A stretch of 14,766 nucleotides of DNA from Propionibacteriaceae bacterium (GCA_003158895.1 PMLO01000156.1:3837-18602); one strand, 5' to 3'; positions 1 through 7,609 are shown, counted from the first letter of the stretch. The notes: generated from the letters alone by a model not told the origin. Numbers and translations: made by a program.

Positions 1-642
1 GTCGCCGGGGCCTTCCACACGGTCCACATGGAGTCGGCCGTCTCACACATGAAGTCACTGGCCAAAGCCGTGTCCACCAAGGACCCGCGCACCCGGTTGC
101 TCTCCAACGCGGACGGGCAGGTCGTCCAGAGCGGCGCCGAGTACCTCCAGCGGATCGTGCGTCAGATCTCGAATCCCGTCCGCTGGGACCTGTGCATGGC
201 GACGATGGCCGAGCTCGGAGTCACCGGCCTGCTCGAGCTCCCGCCGGCCGGCACCCTGACCGGGATCGCCAAACGGAACCTCAAGGGCGTCGAGCTCTTC
301 AGCCTCAACACGCCCGACCAGCTCGATGACGCGCGCGACTTCGTGGACCGGCACGCCGATGCGTCCCACTACGACCTGTCCACCACGCCCAGCTGGCGCC
401 TCGTGGTGTCGCCGGGCAAGGGCCGCTTCACGCGAGACGCCTCCATCAACGTGGACGACACGCTGGCCGCTCACACCTCGATCGGCTCGGTCAAGAACCT
501 CCGCGACGAGATCCCCGTGTCTGCCACGTATGGTGGCGTCGTCCTGGAGTGGCTCGTCGAGGACGATGACCCGGTCGCTCCTGGCCAGCCGCTGCTTCGC
601 CTTCATCCGTCCCCGTCCAGCATCCAGGAGAACCTCGCGTGA
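1..642 (+). CDS. fabD: Malonyl-CoA:ACP transacylase (FabD), C-terminal part, with a biotinyl/lipoyl-like extension; 5' end outside the window
   Basis: FabD moves the malonyl group from CoA to the phosphopantetheine arm of ACP, supplying extender units for type II fatty acid synthesis in the cytoplasm. The frame is open from the first base. Fragment residues 1-7 read VAGAFHT, where the His at residue 6 matches the second catalytic residue of FabD (His201 in E. coli). The acyltransferase C-terminus follows (QISNPVRW, LPPAGTLTGIAKR). The active-site Ser lies upstream of the window. Instead of ending near residue 120, the protein continues about 95 residues. The stretch from about residue 136 to 203 reads like a biotinyl/lipoyl domain (VKNLRDEI, then GGVVLEWLVEDDDPVAPGQPLLRL), with Lys165 (nt 493-495) near the position of the biotinyl lysine, but without the AMKM motif. 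The stop overlaps the fabH start by 4 bp (GTGA). The FabD identity is secure; the role of the extension is unknown. Confidence 0.93.
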   Translation, partial: VAGAFHTVHMESAVSHMKSLAKAVSTKDPRTRLLSNADGQVVQSGAEYLQRIVRQISNPVRWDLCMATMAELGVTGLLELPPAGTLTGIAKRNLKGVELFSLNTPDQLDDARDFVDRHADASHYDLSTTPSWRLVVSPGKGRFTRDASINVDDTLAAHTSIGSVKNLRDEIPVSATYGGVVLEWLVEDDDPVAPGQPLLRLHPSPSSIQENLA

Positions 643-1637
643 CCGCTCCCCTCACCATCCGGCCCGGACGCGCCGGATCGCGCATCGCCGGCGTCGGCTC
701 GTACCTGCCGCACCGCATCGTCACGAACGAAGAGATGTGCACGATGATCGACTCGAGCGACGAGTGGATCCAGCAGCGCACCGGCATCATCGAGCGGCGG
801 TGGGCCAGCGATGACGAGCCCCTGATCTTCATGGTCGCCGAGGCCTCGCGCCGGGCGATCGAGCACGCGAACGTCTCCACCGACGACATCGACGCCGTGA
901 TCGTGGCCTCCGTCACGCATCTCAAGGCGACCCCGGCGCTCGCCCCGATCCTCGCAGCCGAGCTGGGCCTCAAGGATCCGGCCGCGTACGACATCTCCGC
1001 CGCCTGTGCCGGCTTCTGCTACGCACTCGCCCAGGCAGACGCGATCATTCGTACCGGGGGCGCCACGACCGTTCTCATCGTCGGAGCCGAGCGTCTCAGC
1101 GACCTCACCGACAAGTCCGACCGTTCCACGGCCTTCCTGTTCGCCGACGGCGCGGGCGCCGCGATCGTCGTCGGCAGCGACACACCCGGTGTCGGACCGG
1201 TCGTCTGGGGATCCGACGGCACGCAGGCCGACGTCATCACGCAGACCGCGGACTTCCGCGATGCAGTGCCCACCGGCCAGATGCCGACCGTGTACATGGA
1301 CGGCAAGCCGGTCTTCCGGTGGGCCACCACGTTCATCGCCGATGCCGCGAGCGACATTCTCGCCCAGACGGGGATCGAGCCGGACCAGCTCGACGTGTTC
1401 ATCCCCCACCAGGCGAACAACCGCATCACGGACTCGATGCTGCGCCACCTCAAGCTCCCCGAGCACATCGTCGTCGCCCGCACGATCAAGCGCTTCGGCA
1501 ACACGTCGGCCGCATCCGTGCCGATGGCGATGGTCGAGCTGCTCGCCAACGGTGAGGCCCACTCGGGCCAGACCGCGCTCATCATCGGCTTCGGCGCCGG
1601 GCTCGTCTACGCGGGCCAGGTCGTCGTCCTTCCGTAA
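639..1637 (+). CDS. fabH: Beta-ketoacyl-ACP synthase III (FabH)
   Basis: FabH condenses an acyl-CoA starter with malonyl-ACP to begin fatty acid synthesis, and in Actinobacteria it often accepts branched starters. The 332-residue length is typical. The catalytic triad of KAS III is visible: Cys123 in DISAACAGFCYAL, His257 in FIPHQANNRI and Asn288 in RFGNTSAAS. The N-terminal DEWIQQRTGI motif and the C-terminal GFGAGLVYAGQVV are also typical. The GTG start overlaps the fabD stop (GTGA), so the two are translationally coupled. The gene sits in the fabD-fabH-acpP-fabF-accD operon. Starter specificity cannot be read from the sequence. Confidence 0.96.
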   Translation: MTAPLTIRPGRAGSRIAGVGSYLPHRIVTNEEMCTMIDSSDEWIQQRTGIIERRWASDDEPLIFMVAEASRRAIEHANVSTDDIDAVIVASVTHLKATPALAPILAAELGLKDPAAYDISAACAGFCYALAQADAIIRTGGATTVLIVGAERLSDLTDKSDRSTAFLFADGAGAAIVVGSDTPGVGPVVWGSDGTQADVITQTADFRDAVPTGQMPTVYMDGKPVFRWATTFIADAASDILAQTGIEPDQLDVFIPHQANNRITDSMLRHLKLPEHIVVARTIKRFGNTSAASVPMAMVELLANGEAHSGQTALIIGFGAGLVYAGQVVVLP

Positions 1638-1683
1638 CCCACCAGTTCTGCTTCACAGAAGACCCAACAAAGGAGAGGTAAAC

Positions 1684-1929
1684 ATGGCCACCACCGAAGA
1701 GATCCGCGAGCAGCTCGCTGAGATCGTCAACGACGTCGCGGGTGTCGCGGTCGAGGACGTGCAGCTCGACAAGTCCTTCACCGAGGACCTCGACGTCGAC
1801 TCACTGTCGATGGTCGAGATCATCTACGCCTGCGAGGACAAGTTCGGCGTCTCGATCCCGGACGACGACGCGAAGAACCTCCGTACCGTCGGCGACGCCG
1901 TCGCCTACATCGAGCGCGCTCAGGCCTGA
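1684..1929 (+). CDS. acpP: Acyl carrier protein (AcpP)
   Basis: This 81-residue acidic protein carries the growing acyl chain on a 4'-phosphopantetheine attached to Ser40 in the motif DLDVDSLSMVEI. Length, acidity and the four-helix pattern are those of a fatty acid ACP. The start is set by a strong Shine-Dalgarno, AGGAGAGG at 1671-1678, six bases before the ATG. The same frame is open upstream to 1006, but that stretch is out of frame with fabH and is not real coding sequence. The gene lies 46 bp after fabH, and a GC-rich hairpin follows it. Confidence 0.97.
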   Translation: MATTEEIREQLAEIVNDVAGVAVEDVQLDKSFTEDLDVDSLSMVEIIYACEDKFGVSIPDDDAKNLRTVGDAVAYIERAQA

Positions 1930-1937
1930 GTCCTGAC

Positions 1938-1970
1938 CTGCGGTGGCAGCCCTCGTGACTGCCACCGCGG
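1938..1970 (+). other. Intercistronic hairpin between acpP and fabF
   Basis: A perfect 10-bp inverted repeat (GCGGTGGCAG at 1940-1949 and CTGCCACCGC at 1959-1968) has a 9-nt loop, and one wobble plus one further pair extend it. No T-tract follows, so it is not a classical intrinsic terminator. It could be a partial terminator or an mRNA 3'-end stabiliser that allows more ACP than FabF to be made from one operon. Confidence 0.6.
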
Positions 1971-2016
1971 CCCTCGACCCCGTCTCACCACCGATCGTCC
2001 CTGCGAAGGATCACTC

Positions 2017-3279
2017 ATGCGCACCGTCGTCATCACCGGCCTTGGAGCCACCACCCCCGTGGGCGGTGATCTTCCCACCACCTGGTCGGCCCTCCTCGCC
2101 GGCACCAGCGGCGTCAGCCTCATCGAGGCCGACTGGGCTCAGGACCTGTCCACGCGGATCGCCGCGCAGGCCGCAGTAGACCCCGCCTCGGTGATGGACC
2201 GCGTCGCGGCCCGCAAGCTCGACCGCTCGTCGCAGTTCGCGATTGTCGCGGCACTCGAGGCATGGGCCGACGCCGGGCTCGGCCTCGATGATGAGTCCAC
2301 CGTCGATCCCGACCGGCTCCTCGTCTCCCTCGGCACCGGCATCGGCGGTCTTCACTCGCTTCTGGGCAACTGGGACGTCCAGAAGGAGAAGGGTGCGCGC
2401 CGGGTCTCCCCGCTCACCATCCCCATGCTCATGGCCAACGCTCCCGCGGCCAACGTGAGTCTGCGACTCGGCGCCCGCGCCGGAGTCCACGCTCCCGTCT
2501 CCGCGTGCGCCTCGTCCAACGAGGCCATCGCGCTCGCGTTCGACCTCCTCCGCCTCGAGCGGGCGGACATCGCGTTGGTGGGTGGGACTGAGGCTGTCAT
2601 CCACCCGCTGCCGATGGCAGCGTTCGGCCAGATGCAGGCCCTGTCCCGTCGCAACGACGAGCCCACCAAGGCCTCGCGTCCCTTCGATGTGGACCACGAC
2701 GGGTTCGTACTCGGCGAAGGCGCCGCGTGCATGGTCATCGAGACCCTCGAGCACGCTCAGGCCCGTGGTGCGCGCATCTACGGCACGGTCGTGGGCGCCG
2801 GTACGACGTCGGATGCCCGGGACATGGTCAGCCCCGATGCCCGCGGCCAGGTACTGGCGATGCGCAAGGCGCTCGACGAGGCCGGCCTCACACCCGCGGA
2901 CATCAGGCACATCAACGCTCATGGCACGTCGACGCCGACCGGAGATCCCGTCGAGGCGGCATCCATCCGTGAGCTGCTCGGCGAGGCCGTCAACGGGTGT
3001 GTCGTCACCTCGACGAAGTCGATGACCGGCCATCTCCTTGGCGCCGCTGGGGCTCTCGAAACCATCGCGACCGTCAAGGCGATCTACCACCACGTGGTGC
3101 CTCCGACGATCAACCTCGACAACCCCGAGCCTGACCTGGGGATCGACATCGCAGCCAACGTCGCGCGGCCCCTGCCGTCCGGCGACCTGGCGGCCCTCAA
3201 CAACTCCTTCGGTTTCGGCGGCCACAACGTGTCCGTCGTCGTGACGAACGAGAACGCCACTGCCGGGAGCGCCACATGA
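2017..3279 (+). CDS. fabF: Beta-ketoacyl-ACP synthase II (FabF)
   Basis: This enzyme elongates acyl-ACP by decarboxylative condensation with malonyl-ACP. The 420-residue protein has the Cys-His-His centre of KAS I/II: Cys164 in VSACASSNEA, His302 in AHGTSTPTGD and His339 in KSMTGHLLGAAG, with Lys334 in the same motif. The N-terminal VVITGLGATTPVG and C-terminal NNSFGFGGHNVSVV are typical. The ATG at 2017 has a GAAGGA Shine-Dalgarno at 2005-2010. The 3' end overlaps accD by 4 bp (ATGA). It corresponds by position to kasA/kasB in mycobacterial operons, but only one copy is present here. Confidence 0.96.
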   Translation: MRTVVITGLGATTPVGGDLPTTWSALLAGTSGVSLIEADWAQDLSTRIAAQAAVDPASVMDRVAARKLDRSSQFAIVAALEAWADAGLGLDDESTVDPDRLLVSLGTGIGGLHSLLGNWDVQKEKGARRVSPLTIPMLMANAPAANVSLRLGARAGVHAPVSACASSNEAIALAFDLLRLERADIALVGGTEAVIHPLPMAAFGQMQALSRRNDEPTKASRPFDVDHDGFVLGEGAACMVIETLEHAQARGARIYGTVVGAGTTSDARDMVSPDARGQVLAMRKALDEAGLTPADIRHINAHGTSTPTGDPVEAASIRELLGEAVNGCVVTSTKSMTGHLLGAAGALETIATVKAIYHHVVPPTINLDNPEPDLGIDIAANVARPLPSGDLAALNNSFGFGGHNVSVVVTNENATAGSAT

Positions 3280-4685
3280 CCTCGACCAAGGAGAAGCTCC
3301 CCCGCGAGCTCGACCCCCGCAACCCGAAGCACCGCCTGGCGGCGCTGTTCGACGACGGTCAGATGCAGCTGCTCACCGCTGACGACGACTCCGGCATCCT
3401 CGCCGCGGTCGGCCTCATCCACGGCGCCCGTACAGTCGCCTTCTGCTCCGACCCCACCGTCATGGGTGGCGCGATGGGCGTCGCCGGGTGCGATGCGATC
3501 GTGCGCGCCTATGCGACAGCGATGAAGAACGGCCTCCCCATCGTGGGCATCTGGCACTCGGGCGGCGCGCGACTCGCCGAGGGCGTGCTCTCGCTGCACG
3601 CCGTGGGCCTCGTCTTCAACGCGATGACGAAGGCGTCCGGCAAGATCCCGCAGATCTCCATCGTCCTCGGCGCAGCAGCTGGCGGCGCCGCGTACGGACC
3701 CGCGTTGACGGACATCGTCATCCTGGCGCCCGAAGGCCGGATCTTCGTGACCGGCCCCGACGTCGTACGGTCCGTCACCGGTGAGGACGTCGACCAGCTC
3801 CGGCTCGGCGGCCCTGACGTACATGGCCGCCGCTCCGGCGTCGTACACATCGCAGCCGACAGCGAGGCTGATGCGATCGATCGCGGCCGCAGGCTCGTGT
3901 GGTTGTTCGCCGACCAGGGCGAGGTCGAGGCTCACGTCCCCGACATCGACCTGAACGACTTCCTGCCAGATTCGAAGAAGCGCGCGTACGACGTGCACCC
4001 GCTCATCACCGGATTGTTGGACGAGGGCTCGGTCGTGGAACTCCACGCCAAGTGGGCCCCGAACCTGGTCGTCGGTCTGGGACGGCTCGGCGGCCGTACC
4101 GTCGGGGTCGTCGCGAACAACCCGCTGCGTCTGGGCGGCTGCCTCGACTCGTTCAGCGCCGAGAAGGCCGCACGGTTCGTACGGATGTGCGACGCGTTCG
4201 GTGTACCGCTCGTCGTCGTCGTCGACGTACCGGGTTACCTCCCGGGTGTCGGCCAGGAGTGGGACGGGGTCGTACGACGCGGCGCGAAGCTCCTCCACGC
4301 GTTCGCCGAGTGCGTCGTCCCGCGGGTGACGCTCGTGACCCGCAAGGCGTACGGCGGTGCGTACATCGCCATGAACTCGCGCTCTCTCGGCGCGACCGCG
4401 GTGTTCGCCTGGCCGGGCGCTGAGGTGGCGGTCATGGGCGCGGTCGCGGCCGTACGGATCCTGCACCGGCGCAAGCTCGCCGAGGTGCCCAGCGACCTGT
4501 TGGCCACCGTCGAGGCCGAGCTGGCGACCGAGCACGAGCGGATCGCGGGGGGCGTCGACAAGGCCGTACAGATCGGGGTCGTCGACGAGATCATCGCCCC
4601 GGATGTGACGCGGTCGCGCCTCGCGAAGGTCATCCGTGACAACGATCACGGCTACCGCGGTGTGCACACCAACATCCCGCTCTGA
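3276..4685 (+). CDS. accD: Acyl-CoA carboxylase carboxyltransferase (beta) subunit, AccD6-like
   Basis: This subunit transfers carboxyl from biotin to acetyl-CoA or another short acyl-CoA, making malonyl-CoA for the operon's own FabD. The 469-residue protein has both crotonase-like halves. The N half carries SGGARLAEGV (95-104) and LGAAAGGAAYGPALTD (131-146), and the C half carries VDVPGYLPGVGQEWDG and RKAYGGAYIAMNSR (356-369). Residue Ile364 in AYGGAYIAM lies where, from family knowledge, Streptomyces PccB has Asp (Asp422, propionyl-CoA) and AccB has Ile. This suggests that acetyl-CoA is accepted. The ATG overlaps the fabF stop. The position next to fab genes matches M. tuberculosis accD6. 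No biotinylated alpha subunit is encoded in the window. Confidence 0.92.
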   Translation: MTSTKEKLPRELDPRNPKHRLAALFDDGQMQLLTADDDSGILAAVGLIHGARTVAFCSDPTVMGGAMGVAGCDAIVRAYATAMKNGLPIVGIWHSGGARLAEGVLSLHAVGLVFNAMTKASGKIPQISIVLGAAAGGAAYGPALTDIVILAPEGRIFVTGPDVVRSVTGEDVDQLRLGGPDVHGRRSGVVHIAADSEADAIDRGRRLVWLFADQGEVEAHVPDIDLNDFLPDSKKRAYDVHPLITGLLDEGSVVELHAKWAPNLVVGLGRLGGRTVGVVANNPLRLGGCLDSFSAEKAARFVRMCDAFGVPLVVVVDVPGYLPGVGQEWDGVVRRGAKLLHAFAECVVPRVTLVTRKAYGGAYIAMNSRSLGATAVFAWPGAEVAVMGAVAAVRILHRRKLAEVPSDLLATVEAELATEHERIAGGVDKAVQIGVVDEIIAPDVTRSRLAKVIRDNDHGYRGVHTNIPL

Positions 4686-5223
4686 GGTCATCGTCAGGCC
4701 GGCTGTCGCGGCGGACGCGACGTCGATCGCCGCGATCCACCACGCTGGCTGGACCGGTACCTACCGTGGCCTCCTGCCCGCGGCGTACCTCGACACCCTC
4801 TCGTACGACACCTGCCTGACCCGCTGGACGAGCGCTCTGACCGAGGGCGCGGCGGTCGACGTGCTCGTCGCTGAGGTCGACCGGAGCGTGGTCGGGTTCG
4901 TGGCGGCGGGTCCGTCGGCGGATCCCGACGCTTCGGCGGCCGGCGAGATCTGGGACCTCTGGGTCGACGGCTCGTCGAGGTCCCACGGCGTCGGCGCGCA
5001 GCTTCTGGCCGCCGCGCTCGACGGGTTGGCTGTACGGCACCGCGCCGCGCTCGTGTGGGTTCTGGAGGCGAACGCTCGCGGCCGGGTCTTCTATGCGCGC
5101 GAAGGAGCTGTACGCGACGGGTTCAGCCGAACCACCGAGATCCCGGGCGGTCGCATGAACGACGTCCGCTACCTGTGGGACGTGCGCGGACGCCTGACCC
5201 AAGAACCCGCGACAAACGGATAG
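4636..5223 (+). CDS. GNAT family N-acetyltransferase
   Basis: A predicted 195-residue acetyl-CoA-dependent transferase of the GNAT fold; its acceptor is unknown. EIWDLWVD (104-111) fits strand beta4, RSHGVGAQLL (115-124) is the pyrophosphate-binding motif A (R/Q-x-x-G-x-G/A), and NARGRVFYAREGAV (147-160) is motif B. The chosen GTG has a GAAGG Shine-Dalgarno at 4624-4628, seven bases upstream. This makes the gene overlap accD by 50 bp in another frame. The alternative GTG at 4660 has no clear ribosome site. It is probably expressed as the last gene of the fab operon by translational coupling. Whether its job is related to fatty acid synthesis cannot be told. Confidence 0.85.
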   Translation: MTTITATAVCTPTSRSEVIVRPAVAADATSIAAIHHAGWTGTYRGLLPAAYLDTLSYDTCLTRWTSALTEGAAVDVLVAEVDRSVVGFVAAGPSADPDASAAGEIWDLWVDGSSRSHGVGAQLLAAALDGLAVRHRAALVWVLEANARGRVFYAREGAVRDGFSRTTEIPGGRMNDVRYLWDVRGRLTQEPATNG

Positions 5224-5226
5224 CCT
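5221..5226 (+). promoter_or_regulatory. Possible -10 element for uppP
   Basis: TAGCCT follows directly on the GNAT gene, about 30 bp before the uppP start, and resembles the actinobacterial TANNNT -10. No convincing -35 is spaced 16-18 bp upstream (CTGACC at 5194-5199 is too far away). uppP may instead be read through from the operon. Confidence 0.3.
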
Positions 5227-5255
5227 GGCGCGGGCTTACCGAGAGGAAACCAAAG

Positions 5256-6113
5256 ATGATTCAGTGGTGGCAAGCGATCCTTCTGGGCATCGTCGAGGGG
5301 CTGTCCGAGTTCCTACCGATCTCCAGCACCGGTCACCTGACGGTCGTCGAGAAGCTTTTCAAGTATCCCATCGACGACGCCGGGGTCACGGCCTTCACGG
5401 CGATCATCCAGGTCGGAGCGATCCTGGCAGCCGTCTTGTACTTCCGTCGCGACATCGTCCGGCTCGCGGTGGGGTGGTTCCGGGGTTTGTTCTCCAAGGA
5501 GGCGCGGACGAACGTCGACTACCGTCTCGGTTGGGGCGTGATCGTCGGCACCATCCCCATCGCGATCGTCGGCCTCACGTTGCAGAAAGCCATCGAGGGC
5601 CCTCTTCGCAACCTCTGGATCGTTGCCGCGGCCCTCATCTTGTGGTCGGTGGTGCTTTGGTTCGCCGACCGCGCGTCCGCTCAGTCTGCCCCGCGCGGCA
5701 CCCCCCGCGGCGAGGAGTCGATGACGATCATGGACGCCCTCATCCTCGGCGTGTGGCAGTGCGTCGCGCTCATCCCTGGCGTGTCCCGGTCCGGCGCGAC
5801 GATCTCCGGTGGCCTGTTCCGCGGGATAGACCGTGTCACGGCGACCCGCTGGAGCTTCTTCCTCGGCATCCCCGCACTGCTCGCCGCGGGTGGGTTCCAG
5901 GCGGTGAAGGCGTCCAAGAGCATTCACGACACCGTTGGCTGGGGGGCGACAGCAATCGGTACGGTCGTGGCCTTCGTCGTGGCGTACGCCTCCATCGCCT
6001 GGCTGTTGCGCTTCGTGGCGCACAACCGTTTCACCGCCTTCGTCATCTACCGCGTGATCGCCGGCCTGGCGGTCGTCGGCCTGCTGGTCGGCGGCGTCGT
6101 GACCGCGAGGTGA
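5256..6113 (+). CDS. uppP: Undecaprenyl-diphosphate phosphatase (UppP/BacA)
   Basis: An integral membrane enzyme that dephosphorylates undecaprenyl diphosphate to regenerate the lipid carrier for peptidoglycan and other wall polymers; it is also linked to bacitracin tolerance. The 285-residue length is normal. Both signature motifs are intact: EGLSEFLPISSTGHL (14-28), with catalytic Glu14 and Glu18, and PGVSRSGATIS (174-184), with Arg178. Several hydrophobic segments run between and after them. The ATG at 5256 follows GAGAGGA at 5241-5247. The frame is open upstream into the GNAT gene, but that part is a shadow. The gene sits 32 bp after the GNAT gene. Confidence 0.96.
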   Translation: MIQWWQAILLGIVEGLSEFLPISSTGHLTVVEKLFKYPIDDAGVTAFTAIIQVGAILAAVLYFRRDIVRLAVGWFRGLFSKEARTNVDYRLGWGVIVGTIPIAIVGLTLQKAIEGPLRNLWIVAAALILWSVVLWFADRASAQSAPRGTPRGEESMTIMDALILGVWQCVALIPGVSRSGATISGGLFRGIDRVTATRWSFFLGIPALLAAGGFQAVKASKSIHDTVGWGATAIGTVVAFVVAYASIAWLLRFVAHNRFTAFVIYRVIAGLAVVGLLVGGVVTAR

Positions 6114-6136
6114 GCCTCGCGGGGCGCCGCACTGGA

Positions 6137-6142
6137 TAGGGT
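6137..6142 (+). promoter_or_regulatory. -10 element placing the aldo/keto reductase mRNA start at its ATG
   Basis: TAGGGT ends six bases before the ATG at 6149, the distance from a -10 hexamer to a transcription start. There is no Shine-Dalgarno between them. This arrangement is typical of leaderless actinobacterial genes. No clear -35 was seen. Confidence 0.45.
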
Positions 6143-6148
6143 CGAGCC

Positions 6149-7129
6149 ATGCATACGCGGCAGGTCGGGACGTCGGGACTGCGTGTGTCCCGCCTCGGCC
6201 TGGGCACGATGACGTGGGGCAGGGACACATCCGCACGCGACGTGGACGCCCTGTTCGGCGCGTTCCGGGCAGCCGGAGGGACACTGATCGACACCGCCGC
6301 GGCGTACGGGCACGGTGAGGTCGAGCGGTTGCTCGGTGCGATCGTCGCCAAGGCGGGCTGCCGCGATGACATCGTGCTGGCGACCAAGGCCGGTTTCGTC
6401 TTGCGCGACGGTGCACGCGTCGTGGACACCTCGCGCCGGACGCTGCTCGACGATCTCGCGGCGTCCCTGAAACGACTCCGTACGGACTCCGTCGACCTCT
6501 GGCAGGTGCACGCCTGGGGCGAGGCGCCGATCGAGGAGACGCTGTCGGCGATCGACCATGCGGTCAGCGCGGGCATGGCGCGGTACGCAGGGGTGTCGAA
6601 CTTCGTCGGCTGGCAGACCGCACAAGCCGTCACCTGGCAACGGGCTGTACCAGGTCGCGTACCGGTGATCTCGACCCAGGTCGAGTACAGCCTCCTGGCC
6701 AGACGGGCCGAGGTCGAGATCCTGCCGGCTGTACGGGCGTTGGGACTGGGCTTCTTCGCATGGTCGCCGCTCGGTCGCGGCGTGCTCACGGGTGCGTACC
6801 GCACCGGTACGCCGCGCAACTCCCGCGGCGCCTCCGACCACCTCGGCTGGTTCGTCGAGCCATATCTCGAGCCGCGCGCATCGGGCGTCGTCGAGTCCGT
6901 CATCAAGGCCGCCGATGGGCTCGGTCTGACACCGGCTCAAGTGGCGCTGCTGTGGGTACGTGACGCGCCGGGGGTGACCGCTCCCCTGCTCGGCGCGCGT
7001 ACGGTCGGGCAGCTTCAGCCGTACCTCGACGTCGAGGACTCCGAGCTCCCCCTCCAGATCGCCCAGGCGCTCGACGACGTGTCGGGCGGACCGCACTACG
7101 GGCGAGTCGAGGCCACCACGACCGTCTGA
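6149..7129 (+). CDS. Aldo/keto reductase
   Basis: A predicted NADPH-dependent (beta/alpha)8-barrel oxidoreductase of 326 residues. The catalytic tetrad of the superfamily is present: Asp48 and Tyr53 in DTAAAYGHGEVE, Lys80 in ATKAG and His121 in LWQVHAWG. Near the C-terminus, LLGARTVGQLQPYLD resembles the cofactor-binding segment seen in the AKR families related to Kv-beta and YghZ-like proteins. The N-terminus (LGTSGLRVSRLGLGTM-like) is typical. It starts with ATG just downstream of a -10-like TAGGGT, probably leaderless. The substrate is unknown and the neighbours do not suggest one. Confidence 0.93.
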   Translation: MHTRQVGTSGLRVSRLGLGTMTWGRDTSARDVDALFGAFRAAGGTLIDTAAAYGHGEVERLLGAIVAKAGCRDDIVLATKAGFVLRDGARVVDTSRRTLLDDLAASLKRLRTDSVDLWQVHAWGEAPIEETLSAIDHAVSAGMARYAGVSNFVGWQTAQAVTWQRAVPGRVPVISTQVEYSLLARRAEVEILPAVRALGLGFFAWSPLGRGVLTGAYRTGTPRNSRGASDHLGWFVEPYLEPRASGVVESVIKAADGLGLTPAQVALLWVRDAPGVTAPLLGARTVGQLQPYLDVEDSELPLQIAQALDDVSGGPHYGRVEATTTV

Positions 7130-7148
7130 GGCCTCGCATGGGACGCGA

Positions 7149-7167
7149 CCGCACGTGCGGCTAATGT
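7149..7167 (+). promoter_or_regulatory. Promoter with an abutting 12-bp palindrome upstream of the small unknown gene
   Basis: A perfect palindrome CCGCACGTGCGG (7149-7160) sits one base before a -10-like TAATGT (7162-7167). The hexamer ends seven bases before a GTG at 7175, which again suggests a leaderless transcript. A dyad lying in the spacer next to the -10 is where a repressor would bind, but no regulator is known for it. Confidence 0.4.
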
Positions 7168-7174
7168 GCCCATC

Positions 7175-7603
7175 GTGTCGTCCGTCCGGGAACAACTGCT
7201 TCAGGAAGCAGCACGCCTGCGTGAGCAGGCACTCGCCGCCATGACCCAGCTCGCGGGCGGCACGAGCGCCTGCGCACGTGCCAAGGATGGTCAGTCGTTT
7301 CCCGCCTACAAGTTCCACGAGGGGAGCGCCACAGCCCTGGGGCAGGTGTCCCGACGGCTGCAGGACCCGAGCACCGACGCCACTGTGGTGATGTCCGAGG
7401 TGGTGCAGCGTTGGCAGCAGGAGGTCGACAGATGCAGCGCTCGAGGGCGCGACTGGCAGGCGTACGCGGCCGGCGGGTTGGACGCCATGCGCAGCGTCGA
7501 AGCCCTCACGTCCGGCAGCGACCCATCCGGCGGTCTCGACCTCGCTGATGAGCCGGACCCTCCCGGCGCGCCGTCAGAGCCCCAGATCGCGCGGCCGGGG
7601 TGA
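7175..7603 (+). CDS. Small protein of unknown function
   Basis: I do not recognise this 142-residue protein. It begins with a charged, Ala-rich, probably helical segment (SSVREQLLQEAARLREQALA) and has a central part with two Cys (SACARAK and DRCSARG). It ends in a disordered-looking Asp/Pro/Gly-rich tail (about the last 35 residues). No signal peptide or membrane segment is seen, so it is probably cytosolic. The GTG at 7175 is preferred because TAATGT at 7162-7167 sits a leaderless distance upstream; a GTG at 7166 in the same frame would overlap that hexamer. Base composition matches its neighbours upstream. Its stop lies just before the tRNA-Leu promoter. Confidence 0.65.
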   Translation: MSSVREQLLQEAARLREQALAAMTQLAGGTSACARAKDGQSFPAYKFHEGSATALGQVSRRLQDPSTDATVVMSEVVQRWQQEVDRCSARGRDWQAYAAGGLDAMRSVEALTSGSDPSGGLDLADEPDPPGAPSEPQIARPG

Positions 7604-7609
7604 GGTTGC

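Noticed and set aside
1006..1683. Open frame upstream of and in frame with acpP
   Set aside because: It overlaps fabH out of frame and has Arg/Ser/Pro-rich shadow composition; the strong Shine-Dalgarno fixes the ACP start at 1684.
2011..3225. Long minus-strand open frame (404 codons) opposite fabF
   Set aside because: High-GC shadow of a confident KAS II gene; the translation is Arg/Gly/Asp/Val-rich without motifs. The same holds for minus frames at 603-1562, 3084-4691, 5313-6416 and 6047-7318.
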